Shown here piece by piece: positions 32,016 to 44,096 of a DNA stretch of 64,000 nt. The DNA is from Dendrocalamus latiflorus (taxonomy: Eukaryota; Streptophyta; Magnoliopsida; Poales; Poaceae): the NCBI GenBank assembly GCA_017311315.1, contig CM029647.1:4410576-4474575 (forward strand), read 5' to 3'. The position numbers and the translations under genes are program-made. The first letter of the stretch is position 1; every line of letters starts with the position of its first letter. The notes under the pieces were generated by a model. That model had not been told where the DNA came from. It ran no database searches and was given only the letters and a program-made list of their open reading frames with translations.

Positions 32016-33904
32016 AAGGAGAATTTGTAGTTGAACACTTCACTACATTCATGACTGGAGCTGCAGCATCAGAGGCAAGAGCAACTGAAGACGTTGGGGC
32101 AGAAAATGGCAATAGTGCAGGTGGGAGTATTTCACCGACAACAGTTCCAAACGGGAGCAGTTCGTCTTCACCAATGACTCCGGCTTCAGGGCATACTCCT
32201 GTGGGAACACAATTCTGTACACCACCGAGTGATGCCTCCACCAACCTAGATGAAGCACCACGGCGATATCGAAGGATTGATGATCTTAATGCATCCACAG
32301 TCCCAGTTTCAGATTTTGATTACAGTGATCAATGTCTGTTAGTCGAGGAGGAGCCGACAAGTTTTGATGAAGCAAAGGAGAAAAATTGTTGGCGCATGGC
32401 AATGGTTGAGGAACTGAGATCTATTGAAGACAATTCCACTTGGTTCTTGACTGATCTTCCAGCAGGACATCGTGCAATTGGTTTAAAGCGGGTCTTCAAG
32501 ATTAAAAAGGATTCCAGTGGAGCAATAGTGAGGTACAAAGCCAGCTTTGTGGCAAAGGGCTATGTGCAACAGCATGGGGTAGATTTTGATGAGGTTTTTG
32601 CCCCGGTTGCAAGGATGGAAACTGTGCGATTGCTGTTAGCACTTGCTGCACAGAAAGATTGGAAAATCCATCACATGGATGTCAAAACAACCTTTTTGAA
32701 TGGAGAATTAGAAGAAGATGTGTATGTCGTACAGCCTCCAGGGTTTACTGATGAGAAGAATCCAAATAAGGTGTTGAAATTGAGGAAGGCCTTATATGGT
32801 TTGCGGCAAGTGCCCCGGGCTTGGAATTCCAAACTGGACTCGAGTTTGACAAAACTGGGTTTTGTCAAAACAGCAACTGAGAATGCTGTGTATACCAGAG
32901 GTATGGGGGTGATGAGGATCATTGTGGGAGTATATGTAGATGACCTTATCATCACAGGAGCACAAGCTGCAGAAATTGACAAGTTTAAGGAGCAAATGAA
33001 GGCATTATTCAGCATGAGTGATTTGGGCTTGTTGAGTTTCTATCTCGGGATGGAGGTGTGTCAGACAGATAGTTGCATCACTTTGTCCCAGTCGGCATAT
33101 GCAGCTAGAATTCTTCAGAAAGCAGGAATGCAAGACTGCAACTCCTCTCAAGTTCCTATGGAGCCCAGACTCAAATTGAGTAAAGAAGGTACAGGAGATT
33201 GCATTGAACCTACTATGTACAGGAGCATTGTGGGAAGTCTAAGGTTTTTGGTGAATACCAGACCGGATCTTGCTTATTCAGTTGGTTATGTTGGTAGGTT
33301 TATGGAAAAACCAACAACTGAACACTGGGCTGCGGTAAAACATATACTGTGTTACGTTGCTGGCACTCTCAATTTTGGCTGCAGGTTCAAAAAGAAGCAA
33401 GGGACTGTTTCTCAGTTAGTTGGTTTCACCGACAGTGACATGGCAGGAGATATTGTGGACCGGAAGAGCACCACATGGTTTTTGTTCATGTTTGGAGAAA
33501 GTTTGCTCAGTTGGCATTCACAGAAACAAAGAATCGTGGCGCTATCTTCATGTGAAGCGGAATATGTTGCAGTCGCAACTGCAGCTTGTCAAGGCTTGTG
33601 GCTTGGGCGTCTGATTGCTGAACTGCTTGAGGAAGAACCCTGCTGTGCAGTGCTGAAAATTGACAATAAATCAGCCATTAATATTTGTAAGAATCCAGTG
33701 CTACACGACCGAAGCAAACATATTGACACACGGTTTCATTTATCAGGGAGTGTGTTGAACAGAAGAAGATCTCGGTGGAGTATGTTAGATCTGAAGATCA
33801 GCTGGCAGATATTCTTACAAAGTCACTTGGCCGAGTTCGTTTCAAAGATCTCAGAGACAGACTTGGTTTGGATCGGGTTTGAATGCTTCAAGATTAGGAG
33901 GTGA
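32016..33904 (+). CDS. Copia reverse transcriptase and RNase H segment (frameshifted near the end)
   Basis: This is the last part of the copia polyprotein. It contains RT motifs FKIKKDSSGAIVRYKASFVA, MDVKTTFLNGELEEDVYV and the catalytic YVDDLIITG (about 32932-32960), then the RNase H region with GFTDSDMAGD, SWHSQKQRIVALSSCEAEYV and KHIDTRFH. The upstream frame is open back to the 8-bp duplication of hAT copy A2, so it was continuous with integrase. Near 33738-33742 the reading frame shifts, apparently by one missing T. The conserved C-terminal sequence continues in another frame to about 33895, just before the 3' LTR. Confidence 0.92.
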
Positions 33905-33907
33905 ATT

Positions 33908-34311
33908 TGTTAGAAAATAATCTTGAGCATTTTCTGTTTATTGTTTACTCGCATAAGTATTTAGTTTGCATCTGGAGTAGCCGGACGTTGAGTTAGCAGA
34001 CTCAGTCCATGTTTCCGTTGTGAAAGACTGAGTACTCTTTTGTCCGAGTCTGTAGGGCTGTTAGATCGATTCTTTGATTGTTTCCTGGATGTAACGAACG
34101 CTATAATTAGCAGTCAATAAACATATAAATAGAGCCTCGGATCTGCCGAGTTCGTAGCGCTCTGAATCAATCGTTTCCCGCTGTCATTTCCCATTTTTGT
34201 CAGATTTCCGTCAGGCTACTGTTCACGCCTGAATTCAGTTTCTCTGAAGGTGGATGTTCAGTTAGCGCTGGCGATCTCCTGAGTGTTCAATGCAGTAGTT
34301 GTTTGCTGACA
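33908..34311 (+). repeat. 3' LTR of the copia element
   Basis: The 404-bp repeat matches 25559-25938. It holds the 24 bases missing from the 5' copy (around AATCAATCGTTTCCCGCTGTC). A purine-rich AGATTAGGAGGTGAA just upstream is a candidate polypurine tract. Confidence 0.95.
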
Positions 34312-34316
34312 AGAAC

Positions 34317-36443
34317 ATGGGTCAAGAAGAGTAAACAAAAGGTCAATAAGAGATGTCATCTGGTTGATCAACTCCAATGCCATCTGAATTGTTCACTTCA
34401 AGGTTATAGCTTTTACAACAACAACAACAGCAACAACAAAAACAACAACAACAACAAAGCCTTTTGTCCTAAACAAGTTATGGTAGACTAGGAACGAAAC
34501 ATTTTCAAAATCAAATAGAAAATTCCCTTTTGGCATCTCTGTTTTGTTAGGTTTGGGTTTTGAGGCCTAATTTTTCAGTTTAAGTGCTGAGTTTTTAAAT
34601 TGTAAGTAATAACAATGGTTGCCAATTTCCTTTCCAGTTGTTGTTTGATGATTAGCAGTAGGAGATGCAAGATTGCAATTATTTTGTGAGGACATGATTC
34701 ATAAGAGGGAGTAAAGAACCTCCACGGTAATAATTGCTCTATGAACTTCTCTAGAATTTGAGGCGTTTATTCCCTTTTCATTATATGCAATGTTCAGCTA
34801 TTGCCATTGTGCCTTCTTATTATTCCATACTTGCCATCCTCATCTTTTTCGAGACATTAGATGGATGGCCTGTAGTTTTTTGTTGCAGTGCCATCTATCT
34901 TAAAATAGACTTTTCCATACTTGTCAGTACAAATAAGATTGAACTGCAGGTTACATTTGATACAGAATTTCATTCTGCTTACTCTGTACTGTATAGAATA
35001 ATTGAGATTTGTTGTTGGCTAGCACTTGATACATAATTGAGATTTGATGTTCTTGCTAGCTGCTTTTCTATGGTCACTTATTAGAAGCTTATACCATGCA
35101 AGATAAGAACAATATCTGATCGATTCCAATAGTTAGGACGAGAATGGAAATTGACATTATGCAAGAAAAAGGATATGCAGCTATTTTTCGTAAGCTGCTG
35201 TAAAGCTGAACAAATCCACAACAAGCTGACAAAACAAATTATTATTGTTGATAACATGCTCAAACATTGATTCAGTGGATTTAGCTGACCTTTGGGAGTT
35301 AGTTGTGTGTTTATTCTCATATTCTGTAGCCAAATAATGTGGACTGATGCTCAACTATATTCAGTCATATTTCTAAAAGCAACGTAGGTGGGCAACTTTA
35401 CATAGTAACAATAAGATTGATCTTATATTTCTAAAATGGTAATTTTCTGATCTAGCATGTATGAACTTTTGCATTCCAGTCCTTTCAACTCATGCAATCC
35501 TTCTATGTTGTTATGTACTGTGTATTATCGAATGAGTCTTTTCCGAGCAACCCTTAAATGAGGTAATTATAAGATTAACATTTATTTATAGTTTATCATT
35601 ATATTGCTGACAGCTAAGCCTTTTCTCTTCTTCTGTCTTTGATGAAATCTCTGGCAAATTTCTTTGTTCTTTTATTTGCAGGACTAATGATGTCTGTTTT
35701 ATGTTCCTTCTATATCTTGCATGACGCTGGCAGCATGCCCTACCTTCCTTTTGGTACCATGCTATCCTTTCAAAAAAAAAAAGAGATTAAACTATGCTTT
35801 ACCTAGATATCTTATAGGCATTGGAAGCCATTGGTGCTAAATTGCATTTCTTTCTTTCACAATGCAGTTTTGGGGGCAAATATCTATGGATCAAGGGAAC
35901 CAATTTATGCTAATTGGAATGAATTTTCACTTAGAATCTGCTGTCTTCCCAGGTGATTCATGTACCGTTCGCTATCCTCTCCAATATGTTCGATAGCCTC
36001 TTCTTTGCTAGTAAACAGAGTTATATGAATCATGTTGACCCAAATGGTTGTTTTGATTTGAGGAAACAAAGGTAACATTTTTTCCTTGTTTTCTTATAGT
36101 GGTTCGAGTCTACATGCTTATTTCTTGCATGTGTTTGTGATTTACAGGATTGTAACAGAATACACCATTAACTTTCCAGACAAGAAAGCTGAACACAGAG
36201 ATTGATGGATGGTCCATTAATTGAAAAGCTTGATATGGATTTCTAAGAATGTATGAAGTTTTAGTGCTAACACAAATATCTACAAACCTGAGAACTGAAG
36301 CATACAGCAGCCTTCGCCTGGTAGTAATATTCTAAGTATTTGTATGCTTCTCGTTTTTTTTAGGCTCTACAAGTGTCTGACTAACATGTGTTAATCTAGG
36401 AACTGCATGTTCCTATTGGAAGAGATTTGTTACAAAGAAATTA
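34317..36443. other. AT-rich intergenic or intron-like DNA, no gene recognised
   Basis: A CAA/ACAACA microsatellite lies at about 34417-34456. The rest is AT-rich with scattered TTGCAG acceptor-like motifs (for example near 34886 and 35681). No ORF has a recognisable domain. It could be intron of a decayed gene. Confidence 0.4.
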
Positions 36444-36446
36444 TCT

Positions 36447-38233
36447 CACCACTACAGAAAAGACCATCACAGACGGTTCAAAAACGTCATCACAGACGGT
36501 TTTGTGAACCGTCTGAATTTATGGGTCAGTGATAATACGAGGTTATCACAGACGGTTTTCGAACCGTCTGTGATTTTAATATCACAGACGGTTTTTAACT
36601 AAAAACCGTCTGTGATATTAAATATCACAGACGGTTCTTAACTAAAAACCGTCTGTGATATTTATAAATCACAGACGGTTTTTATTATAAAACCGTCTGT
36701 GATATTCTCTTCTACTCCTAAACCTATTTCTGTTTATTGGCTAGCCTCAGGAAATGCTAGTCATGCCCTCTGAAACAAGCAGATCAACATGTATATGTAT
36801 ACATATCCAATTCACATCTCAATTCATTTCACAAACATAAAACATCCATTTTTATTAAGATTAGAGCCTACCATTACAATATCCCAAAACAACGAGAAGG
36901 TTACACAACAAGAACAGCAGGTTACACAACAAGAACAGAGAAAAAGATTACAATATCCCAAAACAACAAGCAGGTTACACAACAAGAACAGAGAAAAAGC
37001 AAAGATCTTCTATGTCTTCTCGCCCCTGATGCAACGCACGAGCTGGATGCCTTCTCGCCCCTGCGGTGTCTTGTCTCCCGTAGACTTGTGCGTCGTCTGC
37101 AAGGAGGAGGAGAATAGCAAGGAGGAGGAGAATAGCAAGCAGGAGGACAGCAAGGAGGAGGACAGCAAGGAGGAGGATAGCAAGGAAGAGGATAGCAAGG
37201 AAGAGGAGACAGGCTGTGTTTGGTTATATTTATAGGGGAGGGAGAGGGAGGGAGAGGCGGGAGTTCGAAATTTTTGGCGCGGGAACGGAGATTGGGTTGA
37301 AGAGGATCGACGGGCCCAGCGGTCAGATTATCACAGACGGTTCTATTGGCTAGAACCGTCTGTGATGAATGCATATCACAGACGGTTCTATATATAGAAC
37401 CGTCTGTGAATTAGAGCACAGAATTTTATATACCGATGCAATATAAACAACTAGTCTGAAAAGATAAAATAGCAACGTTTTATATAGCTTATATATACTC
37501 ATTTAAAAGGTTTCAACGAGATCTACAACTTTGTAGTTGAAGCAAAATCCAAATTCCGAAAGGAAGACCAAGAAAAAGGGCAAAAACAGACACCAAAAAC
37601 TTGCGACGCAGGTTTAGGTCCAAAGATGGCCGATTTTCGGGGTCTTGGAGGGCGACTGGCGCAAGCGGGTCATTTTTTTGGATCGGGCTCGTCGTTAGCT
37701 TTCCAACGAGTACAAGAACGTCGAAAACAGACACCGTATGCAAAAGTTATGCCCGTTTTACTGAAGGTGTCTCAAAACTGAATCATACTCGGACTTAAGC
37801 GGAAATATTTGAAATTTTGAGGGATTGCAAGGCGGGAAACGTATCACAGACGGTTTTTAATAAAAAACCGTCTGTGATAATCTGGTTTCACAGACGGTTT
37901 TTAATAAAAAAACCGTCTGTGATATTCCAGATTATCACAGACGGTTTTTTATTAAAAACCGTCTGTGATATTCCAGTATCACAGACGGTTTTATAATAAA
38001 AACCGTCTGTGATAATCTGAAATATCACAGACGGTTTTTATTATAAAACCGTCTGTGATATTGGAATATCACAGACGGTTCAGCGGTAAGAACCGTCTGT
38101 GATACTACTTTTTCCCGCCATAAATACCACAGACGGCCTCCAAATTAAAACCGTCTGTAATAGTGTACATCACAGACGGTTTCACAAAACCGTCTGTGAT
38201 TTAGCGTCTACTATTAGGCTTTCTGTAGTAGTG
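36447..38233. mobile_element. Non-autonomous CACTA (En/Spm) element with palindromic subterminal arrays
   Basis: The ends CACCACTACAGAAA and TTTCTGTAGTAGTG are inverted repeats matching at 13 of 14 positions, flanked by TCT at 36444-36446 and 38234-38236. That is the 3-bp duplication expected for CACTA elements. Both subterminal regions (36460-36712 and 37325-38205) are arrays of ATCACAGACGGTTTT paired with AAAACCGTCTGTGAT, each pair a near-perfect palindrome of about 35-40 bases. The interior (36720-37325) has a GAGGAGGAXAGCAAG repeat that reads as Glu/Lys/Asp/Ser on the plus strand. A unique stretch lies at 37400-37845. No transposase is present. Confidence 0.92.
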
Positions 38234-38236
38234 TCT

Positions 38237-41200
38237 GTATTTAATTTTCTGGAAGAGTTTGAGAAAATATCAAATTATTTGAGGCAATATGAAACTAGGA
38301 CCTGTATTTCCTGGAAATGTTTGACACAGTATGAAGTTATTTGAACTGATATTTCCTATGAAGGTTTAAGACTATGAAATTATTTGGACCAATGTTTTCT
38401 TAAAAAACATATAAGTTATTATAAGTTATTATGTTCTTCATATGCTAACAAAAAAACTCTTCTATCTGGTGATAGTGTGTTTGCACATGCTGTTTGATTT
38501 GAACATTAGATAATGGTCTCCTACCATAACTTCAGCTTCATGCAAAATGATAGTTCTCTAGATCTAAGTTTGCTAGCTATAATATGTTCTCCTGCCATAA
38601 CTTCAGCTTCATGCAAAATGGTAGTTCTCTAGATCTAACTTTGCTAGCTATAATATGTTTCTGTGACCAATGGAAGTACGTTATTTGCAAGGTCTGAAGA
38701 TGCAATTGTGATGAGTTACAGGATTTGTTTTGCTACATCTGAATAAAGAAAGATTGATCTTTGTTTTTTGTAGGTTAGCTGTTTTGCAAGTAGAACCTTT
38801 GGCATCCAATTGTTGATTATGACAAATGACGATTGCAGTTTGGTTCTTTTATCTTCACATCAAGAACATGGGCCATAGTGCAGAATGTGCTTCCCTCAGG
38901 TTTGCAACTGATTGAGTAGTTATTTGAGGCATAACTACAATCGAAATGAAAGATATTACGTTATTTGACTCCTTGCAATAGCCACGCAAACCAAAAGCTG
39001 AAAATAGAATTGCGTGTCTTTTCAGAGATTGTACAGTGTGTGAATTGGCAGTACTGCATTCTGTGCTAATGGTTGTATGGATGCATCATTGTATATTAGC
39101 TGTCCTTTTTATTTGTCGTGTTTCCTATCTAAATAAGATAAATTGATATATCTGAGACCATTTTTGATGGTTTCTCAGTTATGTATTAAAAACGATCTGA
39201 TTTCAGTTGCTATTCATTTTCAGATACTCAGATTGTAGGTACATGAGGATTACAGTTAGCTAAATAAGCCCAGAGGAAAGTTCCTAGCATGACAGATATT
39301 TACGATTTACAGTAAATTATTTAGGTGTAGAAAAATAATTTCAGAAATGCAGGCCTCTCGTGCTCATCTATTCCCTATAATCTGCATAACATTTTTTTAA
39401 TTTTTATGTTTATTAGGCCCTTCCAAATTGTAGGACAATTTCAGAAACATGGACGCTTAAAGAATTAGCTGCATGGCCTTTTCTTTTCTGCACTCCATTA
39501 TATTAACCATGGTAGATTAGAGGTAGCCTTTGTTACGTAATTTAACTATCCTTCTTTTTTTTCACTTTGAAGATGTTCTGAAAAATATAGAGGTAAGGGC
39601 TAATTTGGCATGTTTTCCTTAATAGATAATAAGGATAGGGGATTGTAGCTGGAATGCTGGATAACTTTGTTTCGAGTTGTTTAGTCATGTAATTTGTGTT
39701 GAAGGTTAAAATGTTGTCATCTACGTAGCGGTTAAGCTTTTTGTTAAAGCATTTTTTATGCTTGCAGATACTAAACTGAATCCTTACTATCACTGCTGTA
39801 ATTTTTTTTTGTCATAATTAACATTTATAGATCTTTTAGGATCCTGTCAAGGAAAAAAGGTGGAGAGGAAGTTTTGTTGAGAGGGAATTTATTTTTCTGT
39901 TTGTATTGATTTGTGAGTGCTGTGGAGGATCATTCTTAGAAACGGATGCATGCGAGCCCAAGATAAGTAGAAACACGTTTTGCTTGCCTCCATGCAGTGG
40001 CTATGGTATTATAATCTTTCCACCTTATTTTTATTTTGTGAAAAGCTGCAAATGTCAAATACTAGTCAAAATATCCTTGTAGTAACTATGTTTTTCTCAT
40101 CTTTTCAGCATATTTTTCATTTTGTGCAAAATTGCAGATGTGCGCATGTATTGTTCCTGAGACCAGACTGTTGTATGCGGTTTGGGATGGAGCTGTTGTA
40201 TGTGATTTGCTTGCTGGAGGTGGCACCAGACTGCGCATGTGTTGTTCCTGAGATGCCCCGAGGACTGCTATTAGCCCTTTCCTCTTTCCATTTATGTTTG
40301 TATCTTGTCTTGTCACCGACTGAGTCTTAGAAAAATTTCATACCTTGGGTCTATTTTTGTTCCATTTTAAGCTGAAAATGTATTCCAGATATTCTGTTTG
40401 ATGTGCTGTGCATGTCTTATTCATAGTTTGTGGAAACCCTATTGCCCTTCTCAGAGATGCTGTTGATCAATTAGTGTTCCCACTTTACTTGCTTATCACG
40501 GCTGTAAAGGTAGTAGCGTTTGTTCTTGATTGTTGAAATGTAAATCGTCTCTTCACATGATGTGTGTCATGTTTTATGAAAGAAAAATATTAGATTCTGT
40601 TACTTTGTAGCTCTACTCTATGGTGCCGACTCCAATGCCTTTTCTGGCCAGGTTAGCGATCAAAAAGGTCATTAATTAACAATTTTGTTGTATTGTATAG
40701 GTATATATGTGTTTTCTCCTCCACCCTACTTGTCAGAAGCCATGCATGTACGTTGCCCTTCTTTCTTTGCCGGTATCTTCTGAGCTTGAAAGCTTGATTA
40801 TGGGATATTTTTTTTAATTACGGAAAGCTTCGGATTACATATATAATTAATGGGCTTCAAACATATCAATAGAGAGACTCTGTAGACTGACACATCTTTG
40901 TTCTTAGCGCGCACGATCTGCGTCGTTGCTCAACGGAGCGCGGCGACCTAGTAATACAGAGGCCGGTAGTCGTACGTAGGAATGCGTGTCGTCGCACGTA
41001 CGTACATTGCTCTCGTCTACTTCACCGACAGGATAGATATACAGTACAATATAGTAGCAGCAGCAGCAGCAGTAACAGTAGTGAAGTACATACCCGATCG
41101 AGTAGATAATGTCATGGACTATTGGACAAGAAATGCTAACGACATACCCGATAGATAAAATGTCATGGACTATTATATTGGACAAGAAATGATAACGACA

Positions 41201-42118
41201 TTGGTTTAGCTAGCTTGCCAACGGCCAACACGGTCCATCCATCTGCTACAGGTCGCCAAATGAATTATGACTTTGCAAATATGGAAATCCAAGTAGATAT
41301 ATGATTAATTAATTGACCTGGAAGAACAATTAAATATATATGTGTGCCTTTCTCATGCCCACCGGAAATATAAATCCTAGAATTTTAGATACACAACTAA
41401 CAGGATTTTTCTCTCTTGGATAAAGAATATTTGGAATATGATCAGTGTCTACCCATCGCTCAACTTTATTATTTTCACTGCAACATCAACGTGAGAATTT
41501 TGATACATAAATTTATTATCAATACATTTTAGGGGGCATTAATTCTTCCAGTCATATATCTATACTGATATTAACCAACATTGGATTCCGGACATTTGGG
41601 CCCATGATCGCGGTACCATAAGTCGATATCATTTGTTCCATCCACTGTACCTACACTGAACAACCATTTTGGAATAAGCAGCAGAAAATGAGAGAGACCT
41701 ACCTATCACACACGGGTCCAACAACTTGCCAAAAAATTACAAGACTCGCATGCACAAATTAAAAGCCCCATGGATTAAGGAATCTACTGTACATGCATGT
41801 TGGGTTGCATATGCTTTGCTTACCTAATGTTTCACCGGAGCAAATTAACAAAAAAAAAGGGAGCTGACGTGGAAAATATATGCCCCAAGAATTACTCTAT
41901 CAGTTGCTTGGCTCCAAAGGAATTATAAATTAAATGAGGGTAACCTGGAAGAATATCCAGTCTATGTTCAATAAAAAAAAAGCCTTTGGTTTTGCGTCCA
42001 GGACATGCTAACCCACGGGTCTATAAACTGTTCCTTCGCTGTCTTCTTCTTTTGTTTCTTTCTACATGTCTACGCTTGCAGGGACCAGCTTGCAGGCAGG
42101 TGCAAACGCTCAGGGCTC
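38237..42118. other. AT-rich intergenic or intron-like DNA, no gene recognised
   Basis: Mostly AT-rich sequence of intron-like character up to about 40700. It has a 71-bp tandem duplication at 38517-38659, a partial duplication of TGCGCATGT...TTGTTCCTGAGA at about 40140 and 40233, and a CAG run at about 41058-41072. A short direct repeat (ATGTCATGGACTATT...GGACAAGAAATG) lies at 41109-41190. No ORF carries a recognisable domain. Confidence 0.4.
38517..38659. repeat. Tandem duplication, period 71 bp
   Basis: The unit beginning TCTCCTACCATAACTTCAGC and ending GCTAGCTATAATATGT is repeated directly with three or so differences. Confidence 0.9.
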
Positions 42119-42126
42119 AGCCAATT

Positions 42127-42384
42127 GGACCTGCTCAAAAGAGCTTTTTTTTAAGTGGTTTATGGCTAAAAAACATACTTGATAGAGGCTTATTTGACAT
42201 AATTAAATTTTAAAAATTTTAAAAATAGAAAAAAAACATGTTAGCCATCACGTATAATGCAAACAAATACGAGAAAAAAGAACCGGTAAAAAAAGCTCAA
42301 AAAAGTCAAAAGTATAGAAAAAGACGAAATTTATGAATAATACAAAATAAGTCAGAAATCAGAAGCTCAAACCGAAACGAGCGG
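42127..42384 (+). repeat. MITE, family 1 copy with candidate 8-bp target duplication
   Basis: Starts GGACCTGCTCAAAAGAGC and ends ACCGAAACGAGCGG, flanked by AGCCAATT at 42119-42126 and 42385-42392. The body carries TTATTTGACATAATTAAATT, ATGTTAGCCATCACGTATAA, ACAAATACGAGAAAAAAGAA followed by CCGG, and GACGAAATTTATGAATAATA. The 8-bp duplication would suggest hAT, whereas the copy at 16563 suggests a TAA duplication. Confidence 0.7.
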
Positions 42385-42392
42385 AGCCAATT

Positions 42393-44096
42393 AGCTTAAA
42401 TTTGTTGAGGAGACAATCCTCCTGCAGTTTGTCTTGTAAATTGTCTACTGCAGAACACTGTATCGGCCATCTACGTGGCAATCAAACATAATATGACAGT
42501 GGCGCCCGCTAAATTACAGACTATTAATTAAGTTTCATACACCAAAGAACTGTATATGACGAGTGACGCCCGAATCCCGACAATGCGAGCTAGCAGGCGG
42601 CGTATACCGTTCGGGGGAACTTACGTACGTACCAAAGGGAGCAATACCCATGCAATGCATGCACGACATGATCGACTACTGCATGAGCATCACACATGCA
42701 CTAAGTGGGCTAGTGGTTCTTTTCTGCTGCAACCGATAGATAATTTTTGATTTTAGTATGAACATTTATACAAATAAATTGAATACCTATAAATTACTTT
42801 AAAAAGTCTGGTTCGATAAGACATTTCAAAAGACAACAAAGAAATCGTTTCGTTTATTTACTTGGAGAAGCCATAAGACATGTGCTAAAAAGAAGGGGAG
42901 CCTTAGGGGGCGTTCGTATAAACTTGCGGCTGATGTTTTTTGGCTGAAAATAAGTAGTGGTTAAAAAAGTGACTTTAAGGAGGGCGCAAGCGGTGGAAAA
43001 AGTGAGGGGGAGATACGTACGTACGATGAGAACGAGAAGAGTGAGGTGCGTGATACGCCCATAACCCTCTCCTTATCTCCAGAGCGAGAAAAGTGACCAT
43101 TTGTCTTATCTCTAGAGCGAGACATGAGTGAGAGAAGTGGAGAAGCTGTTTTAAAAAAAAATCGGATATTTATATTGACTTTTGATTTTTCTAAACAAAA
43201 ACTAGAAACAGAAATCAATATAAACAGAGACTTAATACTCTTCGCGGATCATGCGATCAATAACTTCGAAATTCCAAATTAAGCTGAACGATATTTGAAC
43301 CGCATGATGTTCGAATTGGATGGCACGTCGATGGATGGATCGAATCTGTACATTGGAGTCTCGTGAAAAAGATGTCTTCGGCCCAGGGTGAATTAATGCA
43401 CGTACCAAGCATCATGCGTGCATGGATGGTGGGGGTCGCCGTGAAAGCAGTGTGTAGTCAGTCAGGGCAGGGGCCATATTATTTTTTGCTTTCGTAGCGG
43501 TCCCAAAAGGCTTCACCTTGCATTAAAATGTGTTGTTTGCTGACCTAATCCGAGCCCCTAGTACAAACCCCTGCCAATCCTGCCACTGCCACCCAGTACC
43601 ACTACACTGCATGCAAAGCATTGACATTGCAAGCTGAGCTAGCTAGCAGCTGGGCTTTATGGCCGCGGAGGCGAGCTTGCTGACATGCATGTTTCTCTCC
43701 TTTCCTTTGCATATTTTGTTCTTATTCTAAATGTTCTAGCAATAGTTTTTAATGATCATCTCGAGCAATTGGAAGGCTGAAGGATATTAGCTAGGTTGTT
43801 TATGAGTGTAAATAAATAAATGAAATTGGCAAGATGCTCTGCACCCCCCCCCCCCCCCCCAACTTCAAGAAAGATTGGTTAATCGAAAGCTACTAGGACA
43901 CACTAATAAAATGATACGGAAGGCCAATATAAAACTTGGATCAGGCCGGGCACGGGGTGATGGGCATATCAAGCTGTGAATTGAATCAATGGACCAGTTA
44001 TGTGTATATATGTGTAAATGCAAAAGGCTGACCCTTTTGCTTAGCCTGCTTGCACTCGCCCTCTTTTCCCCTTCCTTAGCAACATAAATGAATAAG
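42393..44096. other. Intergenic, nothing coding
   Basis: About 42909-43240 may be another MITE-like unit (GTTCGTATAAACTTGCGGCT at one end, TCAATATAAACAGAG at the other), but ends were not resolved. A cytosine homopolymer of about 17 bases lies near 43843-43860. No supported gene. Confidence 0.4.

Larger units (their letters stand above)
25559..34311 (+). mobile_element. Full-length Ty1/copia retrotransposon, interrupted by two hAT-like insertions
   Basis: The element is bounded by LTRs that start TGTTAGAAAATAATC and end CTGACA, with a 5-bp target duplication AGAAC (25554-25558 and 34312-34316). The domain order is gag with zinc knuckle, protease, integrase, reverse transcriptase, RNase H, which is the copia order. 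Removing the hAT insertions and their target duplications leaves about 5.17 kb, normal for copia. By eye the LTRs differ at about nine positions plus one 24-bp indel, so the insertion is fairly recent. It can no longer encode its polyprotein in one piece because of the insertions and a frameshift near 33740. Confidence 0.95.

Noticed and set aside
36922..37374. Pro/Ser/Leu-rich minus-strand ORF in the CACTA element
   Set aside because: It is the antisense of a short tandem repeat. There is no transposase or other domain.
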